Source: Methanomassiliicoccus sp. UBA6 (lineage in GTDB: Archaea; Thermoplasmatota; Thermoplasmata; Methanomassiliicoccales; Methanomassiliicoccaceae). From it: a stretch of DNA of 14,913 nt. The stretch lies in contig DAVH01000054.1 of the NCBI GenBank assembly GCA_002508545.1, positions 1 to 14,913 on the forward strand, in the 5' to 3' direction. This document shows, in pieces, positions 1-5,899 of the stretch. The first letter of the stretch is position 1. Every line of letters begins with the position of its first letter. The notes below the pieces were generated by a model, which was given only the letters and a program-made list of their open reading frames with translations, was not told the origin of the DNA and made no database searches. Position numbers and translations under genes: made by a program.

Positions 1-376
1 CCAGGATGATGCGCTTGCGGTTGGTGCGCACGAGCTCGTGGAACCACTCCGGGTCGGTTATCGCCCGGGTGCCCACGACCACCCTCGAGGCCCCGAGGTT
101 GAGAAGCGTCTGCGCGGCCTCGGTGGTGCGGATGCCCCCTCCCACCTGGATGGGGACCTTGACCCGGGACAGGATGGAGGTGATGGCCTCGAAGTTATCG
201 CCCCGGCCCATGGCCGCGTTGAGGTCGACCACATGGATCGCCGGAGCGCCCTTTCGCTCCCAGTCCAGGGCCACCTCTCGGGGGTTGGGCAGGGATACCT
301 TCTCCGTTCCTGGCTTGCCGCCTACCAGCTGGACGGCCTTGCCGTCCAATATGTCCACTGCGGGATACACCATCAT
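1..376 (-). CDS. hisA: HisA, phosphoribosylformimino-AICAR-phosphate isomerase (N-terminal part, cut by window edge)
   Basis: This is the ProFAR isomerase of histidine biosynthesis, a cytosolic (beta/alpha)8 barrel that opens the aminoaldose to the aminoketose (Amadori rearrangement). About 125 N-terminal residues are visible. They start with MMVYPAVDILDGKAVQL, where Asp8 matches the conserved catalytic aspartate on strand 1. The phosphate-binding VGGGIRT motif follows, and then GASRVVVGTRA, both typical of HisA/HisF barrels. The remainder, including the second catalytic Asp, lies beyond position 1. The start is ATG at 376-374, which overlaps the hisH stop as ATGA; a second ATG at 373 is possible. 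It is the fourth gene of the hisG-hisC-hisH-hisA string, so translational coupling to hisH is likely. HisF has a related fold, but the VYPAVDILDGKAVQL start is HisA-like. Confidence 0.93.
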   Translation of the reverse strand, partial: MMVYPAVDILDGKAVQLVGGKPGTEKVSLPNPREVALDWERKGAPAIHVVDLNAAMGRGDNFEAITSILSRVKVPIQVGGGIRTTEAAQTLLNLGASRVVVGTRAITDPEWFHELVRTNRKRIIL

Positions 377-1035
377 AGCTTGGCCTCGATGAATTTTACG
401 AAGTTCCGTAGGAAGGTCGCCCCGGAAGCGCTGCTTTTTTCCGGGTGGAATTGCACTCCGAGCACATTCTTTTTTCTGAACGCCGAGGGGAACTTACCGT
501 AGTAATCGGTGGTGGCGACGGCCACGTCCTCCTGGGGGCTCCCGTGGAAGGAGTGCGCGAAGTAGAAGTACGGCGAGCTCACGCCCTCGAAGAAGGGGTC
601 GCTCGAGACCACCTCGTTCCACCCCATGTGCGGCACCCTCTCCGCCTTCAGGCGGACGACCCCGCCCTTCATGAACCCCAGCCCGGGGCCGGAGCCCTCC
701 TCGCTCCTCTCGAACAGGATCTGTGCCCCGATGCAGATGCCCAGGCACGGCGTTCCCGCCTGCAGCCGGTCGATGATGATGTCCTTGTAGGGAAGCAGCC
801 GCTCCATGGCGCTGTCGAACGCCCCCACCCCGGGGAAGACGATCACTTCCGCGTCCATCAGGTTGCGCATGTTCGACTCGATCACCGGCCGGGCGCCCGC
901 CAGCTCCAGCGCCTTGCGTATGGAGTGCAGGTTCCCGACCCCGTAGTCGGCCACCGAGACCCTGACCTTGGGCCTTTGGCCTATGCGGTACGAGTCCGTC
1001 TCCTCGGGGTACTTCACCGACCGCCGGATCACCAT
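373..1035 (-). CDS. hisH: HisH, glutamine amidotransferase subunit of imidazole glycerol phosphate synthase
   Basis: This subunit hydrolyses glutamine and passes ammonia to HisF in the IGP synthase complex. It is a 220-residue class I amidotransferase. The nucleophile elbow is PCLGICIGAQ with Cys101, and the His197-Pro-Glu199 pair lies in VQFHPEKSS. PHMGWN (135-140) is the usual HisH signature. The family normally begins almost at the DYGxGNL motif, which here starts at Asp30, so this protein carries about 25 extra N-terminal residues. The ATG at 1035 is preceded by GGAGGTGA (1050-1043) at good spacing and overlaps the hisC stop. A GTG at 1032 (GTGA overlap) is an alternative. No start codon nearer to the domain is credible, because the only one lies within strand 1. 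The hisF partner is not in the window. Confidence 0.95.
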   Translation of the reverse strand: MVIRRSVKYPEETDSYRIGQRPKVRVSVADYGVGNLHSIRKALELAGARPVIESNMRNLMDAEVIVFPGVGAFDSAMERLLPYKDIIIDRLQAGTPCLGICIGAQILFERSEEGSGPGLGFMKGGVVRLKAERVPHMGWNEVVSSDPFFEGVSSPYFYFAHSFHGSPQEDVAVATTDYYGKFPSAFRKKNVLGVQFHPEKSSASGATFLRNFVKFIEAKL

Positions 1036-2075
1036 TCCTCGGTCACCTCCTTCAGCTTGCTGAGCAGCATGTCGTTCAGCTCCCTCGTCCCGATGGTCGT
1101 CCGCACGCAGTCCTCCAGCATCCTGAGGTGGCCGAAGTCGCGGATGAGCACGCCCTTATCCGCCAGCCTCTTGACCAGCTCCTTGGAAGGGCGGGGGCTC
1201 CTGAACATGATGAAGTTGCTCTCCGACGGGAACGGTCGGAAGCCCAGGGCCGCAAGGCCGGAGGACAGGCGGTCGCGCTCCTCGCGCACCAGCCTCACCG
1301 CCGCGTCCACGTACTCGGTGTTGGTCAGGGCGGCTATGGCGGCCATCTCGCTCACCCGGTCCAGGGAGTACGGTATCTTGACCCGCTGCATGGTGTCGGC
1401 CATCTTCAGGTTGGAGGCCATGTAGCCGACCCGGAACCCTGCGAGGCCGTAGGCCTTGGAGAAGGTGCGGGTGACGATGAGGTTGTCGAACTCCTCCACC
1501 CGGGACATGAACGAGTCCTTGGCGAACTCCCCGTAGGCCTCGTCCACGATCACCGGCCCGTCGTGCTCCTGCACCACCCGCTCGACGTCGCGGTGGTCGA
1601 AGCAGTTGGCGGTCGGGTTGTTGGGGGTGCACAGGATGATGATCTTCCCCCTGGCCTCGAGCAGCGCATCGGGGTCCAGCTGGAACCCCGGGCGCAGGTC
1701 GACGTTCACGAAGCGGCCCCCGTTGACCTTGACGAAGAAGCCGTGCAGCACGTACGAGGGGTACGGAGCGACCACGGTCTCCCCGGGCTCCATGAACGTC
1801 TTTAACGCGGTGTCCAGCACCTCGTCGGAGCCGTTGCCCACCACGAAGTTGTCCGCGGCCAGGCCGTACATGTCGGCCAGGGCGCCGCGCAGCTCGTCGG
1901 AGTACGGGGCGGGGTACTGGTTCAGGTCCAGGTCCATGCATCTCGTCAGGACGTCCCTGACCACGGTGTTGGGCCCGAGGACGTTGACCGAGGTGTCCAT
2001 GCGCACGGCCTTGACCTTCGGATTGTAATAGAGCGGGATGTCCCGCACGGTGGATCTGACCCACGATTCGTTCAT
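1029..2075 (-). CDS. hisC: HisC, histidinol-phosphate aminotransferase
   Basis: This is a PLP-dependent fold-type I aminotransferase that converts imidazole acetol phosphate and glutamate to histidinol phosphate. It has 348 residues, a normal length. Visible motifs are NGSDE (81-85) for cofactor phosphate binding, TPNNPTAN (about 150-157), DEAYGEF (178-184), the PLP Schiff-base lysine Lys207 in RTFSKAYGLAGFRVGY, and a C-terminal RTTIGT arginine for the substrate carboxylate. The ATG at 2075 has GAGGTG upstream and sits 9 nt after the hisG stop. Its end overlaps the hisH start by 7 nt. The his-operon context supports HisC over related aromatic or tyrosine aminotransferases. Some archaeal HisC proteins also act on aromatic keto acids, which the sequence cannot decide. 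Confidence 0.94.
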   Translation of the reverse strand: MNESWVRSTVRDIPLYYNPKVKAVRMDTSVNVLGPNTVVRDVLTRCMDLDLNQYPAPYSDELRGALADMYGLAADNFVVGNGSDEVLDTALKTFMEPGETVVAPYPSYVLHGFFVKVNGGRFVNVDLRPGFQLDPDALLEARGKIIILCTPNNPTANCFDHRDVERVVQEHDGPVIVDEAYGEFAKDSFMSRVEEFDNLIVTRTFSKAYGLAGFRVGYMASNLKMADTMQRVKIPYSLDRVSEMAAIAALTNTEYVDAAVRLVREERDRLSSGLAALGFRPFPSESNFIMFRSPRPSKELVKRLADKGVLIRDFGHLRMLEDCVRTTIGTRELNDMLLSKLKEVTEEW

Positions 2076-2084
2076 CGCTCCACC

Positions 2085-2948
2085 TCAGGGCACCATGCGG
2101 TCGATGGGAACGATCAGTATGCCCGTCGCCCCTAGCCGCTTGAGCCGGTTCACGGATTGGTAGATCGCGGACTTGTCCACGACCACGTGGATGGCCACCA
2201 CGTCGCTCCGCCCCACCAGGTTCATCACCGTGGGGCCGGCGATCCCTGGCAGGAAGGCCCGCACCTCGTCGAGGGAAGCCACGGGGACATCGGCCATCAG
2301 GTACCGCTTGCCCTCGGCATCCATCACGCTGCGGATGGCCGAGGCCAGCTCCTCCATCTCGGTGCCCCGGGCGACCATCGCGTCCTTGTTGGCGATGAGC
2401 ACGGCCTGGGACTCGGCGATCACCGCGATCTCCTTCAGGCGGTTGGTCTTGAGGGTGCTGCCGCTGGACACCAGGTCGACGATGAGGTCGGCCACTCCCA
2501 GATGGGGCGTCACCTCGGCGGCGCCGGAGATCACGGTGATCTCGACCTTCTTTCCCTGGGACTCGAAGTACTTCTGGGCCATGTGCGGGAACGAGGTCGC
2601 GATCCTCGAGCCGTCGGGTATGTCCTGCACGGTGTCGATGCCCCTTCCCTCGGGGACGGCGACCGACAGGCGGCACCGCCCGAAGCCCATGTCCATGAGC
2701 TTGTGAACGTCCAGGCCGGACTCCAGCACGAGGTCGTAGCCGGTGATGCCCATGTCCACCGCGCCCTTATGGACGAACCTCACGATGTCCTGGGCTCTGA
2801 GGAACATGACCGAGAGGTCGCCGTTCTTCACGGTGGCGTATAACTTCCTTTCTCCTCCGTCCTCGATCTCCAGACCTGCCTGGTTCAGGATCTCGATGGA
2901 CCGCTCGTTCAGCCGCCCTTTGTTCGGCACGGCCAGTTTGATGGACAT
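2085..2948 (-). CDS. hisG: HisG, ATP phosphoribosyltransferase, long form with regulatory C-terminal domain
   Basis: HisG catalyses the first step of histidine synthesis, condensing ATP with PRPP, and is the usual feedback point for histidine. The 287-residue protein starts MSIKLAVPNKGRL. The PRPP-binding segment PHLGVADLIVDLVSSGSTL is at 148-166. A C-terminal PII-like HisG_C domain (about 215-287) ends in the characteristic LGATGILIVPIDRM. Its length and C-terminal domain mark the hexameric long form, which needs no HisZ. I chose ATG at 2948 rather than the TTG at 2951: GGTG (2957-2954) lies 5 nt before the ATG but only 2 nt before the TTG. It is the first gene of the leftward his cluster, with a TATA-like box at 2991-2998 and an inverted repeat at 2953-2978 covering the start region. 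Confidence 0.95.
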   Translation of the reverse strand: MSIKLAVPNKGRLNERSIEILNQAGLEIEDGGERKLYATVKNGDLSVMFLRAQDIVRFVHKGAVDMGITGYDLVLESGLDVHKLMDMGFGRCRLSVAVPEGRGIDTVQDIPDGSRIATSFPHMAQKYFESQGKKVEITVISGAAEVTPHLGVADLIVDLVSSGSTLKTNRLKEIAVIAESQAVLIANKDAMVARGTEMEELASAIRSVMDAEGKRYLMADVPVASLDEVRAFLPGIAGPTVMNLVGRSDVVAIHVVVDKSAIYQSVNRLKRLGATGILIVPIDRMVP

Positions 2949-2952
2949 CAAT

Positions 2953-2978
2953 TCACCTTTCTAAAGCGTCAAAGGTGA
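2953..2978. repeat. Perfect 8-bp inverted repeat (8-10-8) at the hisG 5' end
   Basis: TCACCTTT at 2953-2960 and AAAGGTGA at 2971-2978 are exact reverse complements separated by 10 bases. The left arm contains the hisG ribosome binding site as read on the minus strand. The right arm lies between the predicted TATA box and the predicted transcription start near 2968. This geometry suits a dimeric repressor operator. A Shine-Dalgarno-masking hairpin would require transcription to start upstream of 2978. A regulatory role is inferred. Confidence 0.5.
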
Positions 2979-2990
2979 TAACCTGTCCCC

Positions 2991-2998
2991 ATAAATAA
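2991..2998 (-). promoter_or_regulatory. Probable TATA box of the his operon
   Basis: Read on the minus strand the bases are TTATTTAT, an AT-rich island in GC-rich surroundings. The centre is about 47 nt from the hisG ATG. With archaeal TATA-to-start spacing of about 26 nt this predicts initiation near 2968 and a leader of about 20 nt that includes the GGTG ribosome binding site. The BRE upstream of the box is not striking. Confidence 0.5.
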
Positions 2999-3048
2999 CA
3001 TATGGGATTTTCGGGGTCTTCCAGCACATCCATCCGCCGTTGGCTGTT

Positions 3049-3062
3049 CAAAAACTATTTTA
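3049..3062 (+). promoter_or_regulatory. Probable BRE/TATA box for the radical SAM gene, implying a leaderless mRNA
   Basis: The A-rich CAAAAAC is followed by TATTTTA, the only strong AT-rich block before the gene. Its centre is about 30 nt before the ATG at 3089, so standard archaeal spacing places transcription initiation at or just before the start codon. No Shine-Dalgarno sequence precedes 3089, which agrees with leaderless translation. The box lies inside the longest open reading frame that would begin at 3002, which argues against that earlier start. Confidence 0.55.
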
Positions 3063-3088
3063 TCGGCCTCGTCCGATTTCATTCGAAC

Positions 3089-4504
3089 ATGAAGCTGATG
3101 CTCACCACCCCGCCTTGGAAGACCACCGAGAAGTGGCCGCCGCTGGGGCTCCTATATCTGGCCGGCAGCGTAAGGAAGGAACGAGGGGACGAGGCCGTGG
3201 TGGTGGACGCGTTCTGTCACAACATGACCGTCGAGCAGCTGGTGGAGCGGGTGGCGAAGGAGCGGCCGGACGTGCTGGGAATGAACTGCTCCACCCACAC
3301 ATTCAACGCCACCATGGAGGTGCTGAGGAAGGCGCGCGAGCTCCTTCCCGACCTGACCATCGTGCTGGGGGGCTACCACGCCACCTTCGCGGCCAGAGAG
3401 ATATTGAGCGAGTACGGGTTCATCGACTATATCATCAAGGGGGAAGCGGAGCGCTCGCTCCCGAGGCTCCTTGACCACATCGAGGCGGGGACCGAGCCGA
3501 CCGACGTGGACGGCATCTCGTTCGTCCGCTCCGACGGGGAGCTGTTCGAGCGGCCGCTGACCCTGGTCGAGGACCTTGATTCCCTGGACTTCCCGGACCG
3601 CGGCCTGCTGGGCGATTTCGAGTACGGCTACATGTTCCAAGGGGTCCCCCTGACCTTCGGGAAGTTCACCACCATCTCGACCTCCCGGGGCTGCCCGTTC
3701 TCCTGCTCCTACTGCTCGTGCGCGGCGTTCTCCGAGCGCCGGTGGCGGCCCCGGGGGGCGGATAGCGTGGTCGACGAGCTGGAGATGCTGTACCGGCAGG
3801 GGTACCGGGAGTGCGTGATGGTCGACGACAACTTCACGCACAAGATCTCCCGGGTGGAGGAAATCTGCCAGCAGATCAAGGAGCGGGACATCCACATGAG
3901 GCTGTACTGCGAGGGCCGGGCCGGGCACGCCCAGCTGCCGCTGCTGAGGATGATGAAGTCCGCAGGCTTCAACGTCATCTACTTCGGGGCGGAGTCCTCC
4001 TCGCCGAACGTCCTCGAGTACTACAACAAGAAGCAGACCCCGGAGAAGACCGCCGAGGCCGTGGCCAACGCGAAGAAGGCCGGCATGCTGGTCATCACGT
4101 CCTACATCCTGGGCGCGCCGGTCGAGTCCAGGGAGGAGATGAGATCGACCATCCATTTCGCCCAGTCGCTGCGCCCTCACGGGGTGCAGTACAACATCCT
4201 CGACTACCTCGTCGGCACTCCCCTGTGGGAGGAGATGAAGAGGGAGGGAACGGTCAAGGACGGGGACTGGAAGACCAACCACCGGGTGTACGAGTACTTC
4301 CCCGAGCATGCGTCCAGGGAGGAGCTGGAGAGCCTCGTCAACGAGGGCTACGGATCGTTCCTGGGAGCGTGGAAGAGCGGCTCCGGGGTGCTGGAGCTGG
4401 TGCGTACCATGATGGTCAACTCCACCGCCCGCCGGATCGTCATGGGCAACCTCACCAACCCGGCCGCCCGCCGGATGATCACCGACGGGCTGAAGGGCTT
4501 CTGA
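3089..4504 (+). CDS. Cobalamin-binding-type radical SAM protein (class B methyltransferase-like), substrate unknown
   Basis: This is a 471-residue protein with the domain order of BchE-like/class B radical SAM enzymes. An N-terminal Rossmann-like B12-binding domain (about 1-150) contains TTPPWK, PPLGLLYLA, LGGYHAT and IIKGEAE. A radical SAM core (about 190-400) carries the cluster motif GCPFSCSYC with Cys202, Cys206 and Cys209 (CxxxCxxC). The C-terminal tail of about 70 residues is unassigned. The usual DxHxxG cobalt-ligating motif is not visible (VVDAFCHNM occupies that region), as in many family members that bind B12 without a histidine ligand. By family, such enzymes methylate or rearrange unactivated carbons in cofactors, lipids, natural products or peptides; nothing here identifies the substrate. 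The start at 3089 is chosen from the TATA spacing and the MKLMLTTPPW N-terminus. The gene is transcribed away from hisG and is not obviously part of either neighbouring pathway. Confidence 0.85.
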   Translation: MKLMLTTPPWKTTEKWPPLGLLYLAGSVRKERGDEAVVVDAFCHNMTVEQLVERVAKERPDVLGMNCSTHTFNATMEVLRKARELLPDLTIVLGGYHATFAAREILSEYGFIDYIIKGEAERSLPRLLDHIEAGTEPTDVDGISFVRSDGELFERPLTLVEDLDSLDFPDRGLLGDFEYGYMFQGVPLTFGKFTTISTSRGCPFSCSYCSCAAFSERRWRPRGADSVVDELEMLYRQGYRECVMVDDNFTHKISRVEEICQQIKERDIHMRLYCEGRAGHAQLPLLRMMKSAGFNVIYFGAESSSPNVLEYYNKKQTPEKTAEAVANAKKAGMLVITSYILGAPVESREEMRSTIHFAQSLRPHGVQYNILDYLVGTPLWEEMKREGTVKDGDWKTNHRVYEYFPEHASREELESLVNEGYGSFLGAWKSGSGVLELVRTMMVNSTARRIVMGNLTNPAARRMITDGLKGF

Positions 4505-4560
4505 CCCTGCACGCGCCGGCCGTTAATAGCGACCGTGCCCCCCGGGTGAACGGCGACGGG

Positions 4561-4569
4561 AGATATTTT
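4561..4569 (+). promoter_or_regulatory. Possible TATA box for the small Cys4 gene
   Basis: AGATATTTT is an AT-rich patch in the 113-nt gap after the radical SAM gene, about 52 nt before the ATG at 4618. Archaeal spacing predicts initiation near 4592, at the left edge of the 15-base palindrome. A second weaker AT patch (TTAATAG) lies near 4523. Cotranscription with the upstream gene cannot be excluded. Confidence 0.35.
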
Positions 4570-4591
4570 GCCTCCCAACGCCATGTACCCC

Positions 4592-4606
4592 CGCCCTGTC
4601 AGGGCG
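4592..4606. repeat. Perfect 15-base palindrome before the small Cys4 gene
   Basis: CGCCCTGTCAGGGCG has 7-bp arms around a single central base. It ends where the probable ribosome binding site GAGGT (4606-4610) begins, 11 nt before the ATG at 4618, and covers the predicted transcription start. It could be a protein operator or a very tight RNA stem. It lacks a T-run, so it is a poor terminator candidate for the radical SAM gene. Confidence 0.5.
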
Positions 4607-4617
4607 AGGTCGTACCA

Positions 4618-4767
4618 ATGGCCGGAAAGGAGGAGACACCAGAGATACTGAAATGGTATACCCGGTGCGTCACCTGCTCTTATAAGGTACGCTGCCGTGA
4701 TGAGAAGGTCACCCGGGGCTCGAAGAAGTGCATCAACCTACTGAAGCGCAAGGCCAAGAGCAATTAG
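4618..4767 (+). CDS. Small four-cysteine protein (49 aa), putative metal-binding
   Basis: A 49-residue frame starts MAGKEETPEILKWYTRC and has cysteines at 17, 20, 26 and 38 (CxxC-x5-C-x11-C). It ends in a strongly basic tail (LLKRKAKS). The four cysteines suggest a zinc knuckle or small iron-sulfur site, and the lysine/arginine content would suit nucleic-acid binding; both are inference. I do not recognise a named family. GAGGT at 4606-4610 gives a good ribosome binding site with a 7-nt spacer, and a possible TATA box lies upstream. Third-position GC is visibly lower than in the neighbouring genes (13 of 49 codons end in A or T). The TAG stop at 4765-4767 overlaps the opposing UPF0280 stop by 3 nt. 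The frame is short, so chance is possible, but the Cys spacing, the RBS and the absence of any other gene here favour a real gene. Confidence 0.6.
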   Translation: MAGKEETPEILKWYTRCVTCSYKVRCRDEKVTRGSKKCINLLKRKAKSN

Positions 4768-5498
4768 GGCGGGGTGGAGGGCAGCTCGATCTTGGCGACC
4801 CTGCCCGCGGGGACCGAGACGCGCGCCAGCTTGGGGAGCCACCCCTTCATCGCCACCTTTCCCCCGACCACGGCCAGCGCCCCCTCGATGCCGGGGATCG
4901 AGCACACGTTGTCGAGAGCGGAGCGCATCGCCTCGTCGCGGTCGGAGGTGAGCAGGTTGCCCAGCCGGGTCGCGCAGGCGTCGGCCAGGGTGACGTCGGC
5001 CGCGAGGACGGTCGCAGCGTCGGAAACGCCGAACGAGATCGACGGCCCGATGGTGGCGGACGAGGTGCAGATGCCGAAGACGCCCTCCCGGGGAGGGCAC
5101 AGGAACCCGATGCCCTTGACCTGCTCCCCGGCGTACAGTCCGACGGTGGTCTCGCGATCGAGCAGGAGCGCGATGTCGCCCCCGTTGTCCACCACCGCCT
5201 GGGTCGCCCCGGCCGCCTGCATGTCGAGCACCGCCCGCTCGGCGATGGCCCCGGCCACCGCGGCCATGGGGCCGACCTGTGCCTTGCGCGCGGCGGAGCA
5301 CATGCGGGCGATGAGCGGAGGCGCGTCCGCGGGGCAGGGGTACGGCTCGAGGGTCGTCTGGAAGAAAGGGTCGCCGCGGATGAACTCCTGGACGATCTCC
5401 CGGGAGCGGAATATGGACTCCTGCGCCGCCTCCAGGTACTCGTCGTCGGCGACGATGGTCACCGCGGTCTCCCCGACCTCGAAGTGCTTCCGCCTCAT
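4764..5498 (-). CDS. UPF0280 family protein (ApbE-like fold), sulfide assimilation/homocysteine biosynthesis accessory
   Basis: This 244-residue protein matches the UPF0280/COG2122 family, which resembles the ApbE flavin-transferase fold. Visible segments are VGPMAAVAGAIAE (76-88), VDNGGDIAL (103-111), GICTSSATIGPSISFG (142-157) and ADACATRLGN (172-181), equivalents of the conserved ApbE blocks. In Methanosarcina acetivorans the homologue MA1715 is reported to be needed for efficient sulfide assimilation together with the DUF39 and NIL-ferredoxin proteins. Its exact chemistry is unknown to me. Here it directly follows the NIL-ferredoxin gene with an ATGA overlap (ATG 5498-5496), which strongly supports the same pathway. 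It is the last gene of the long minus-strand operon and ends tail to tail with the small Cys4 gene. Confidence 0.85.
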   Translation of the reverse strand: MRRKHFEVGETAVTIVADDEYLEAAQESIFRSREIVQEFIRGDPFFQTTLEPYPCPADAPPLIARMCSAARKAQVGPMAAVAGAIAERAVLDMQAAGATQAVVDNGGDIALLLDRETTVGLYAGEQVKGIGFLCPPREGVFGICTSSATIGPSISFGVSDAATVLAADVTLADACATRLGNLLTSDRDEAMRSALDNVCSIPGIEGALAVVGGKVAMKGWLPKLARVSVPAGRVAKIELPSTPP

Positions 5499-5899
5499 GC
5501 TTTAAGTTTCATCGCCCGGGGCGGGCAGGAGGACACGCACAGCCCGCAGGCGATGCACTTGTCCAGGTGGAAGATGACCTTCCAGCCCTCGCGGTCCATC
5601 TCGATGGCGTCGGCCGGGCAGATGGACACGCACATCCCGCAGTTGGTGCACCTCTCCTCGTCCTTGGTGACGAACTCGTTGAGCTCCTCCACCTTCACCC
5701 CCATGTTCTGGAGGTAAGCGACGCCTTTGGTGATCTGGGCCGGCTTGCCGTCGACCTCGATCAGCAGCTGTCCGCCCTTCTCCATGACCTCCGCCCTCAG
5801 GATGTTGAACTTGAGGTCGAAGTCCTTGACCAGGATGTAGGTGATGGGCTCGTTGACCAGCTCGGGCACGAAGTACAGGTTGAACTTGCGCTTGGACAT
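5495..5899 (-). CDS. NIL domain/2[4Fe-4S] ferredoxin protein, iron-sulfur subunit of aspartate-semialdehyde sulfurtransferase
   Basis: This 134-residue protein has an N-terminal NIL domain (about 1-75) of the kind found in methionine-related proteins. A bacterial-type ferredoxin domain follows with two complete cluster motifs: Cys84-87-90-94 (CTNCGMCVSICP) and Cys115-118-121-125 (CIACGLCVSSCP). It is the counterpart of M. acetivorans MA1822, which acts with the DUF39 protein to form homocysteine from aspartate semialdehyde and sulfide. The clusters presumably supply electrons or handle sulfur. The ATG at 5899 shares one base with the DUF39 stop (TGATG), and a strong GGAGGAGGTG ribosome binding site lies in the end of that gene. 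Together these point to coupled, stoichiometric synthesis of the two subunits. Confidence 0.92.
   Translation of the reverse strand: MSKRKFNLYFVPELVNEPITYILVKDFDLKFNILRAEVMEKGGQLLIEVDGKPAQITKGVAYLQNMGVKVEELNEFVTKDEERCTNCGMCVSICPADAIEMDREGWKVIFHLDKCIACGLCVSSCPPRAMKLKA

Noticed and set aside
445..1425. Long plus-strand open frame opposite hisH/hisC (and similar ones at 1128-1805, 4728-5717, 6271-7176, 7053-8171, 9445-10335, 12688-13512)
   Set aside because: These are antisense shadows produced by high GC content. Their translations are rich in Arg, Gly, Pro, His and Val with no recognisable motif, and the opposite strand holds clear enzyme families.
2949..2951. TTG at 2951 as hisG start
   Set aside because: It would leave only about 2 nt after the GGTG ribosome binding site. 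ATG 2948 has proper spacing.
3002..3088. Earlier ATG at 3002 for the radical SAM gene
   Set aside because: The added 29 residues (MGFSGSSSTSIRRW...) cover the best TATA box, have no ribosome binding site and precede the conserved N-terminal strand.
4558..4576. GGGAG...CTCCC imperfect hairpin as a terminator for the radical SAM gene
   Set aside because: The stem is only 5 bp and no T-run follows. The AT-rich loop is better explained as part of a TATA-like element.
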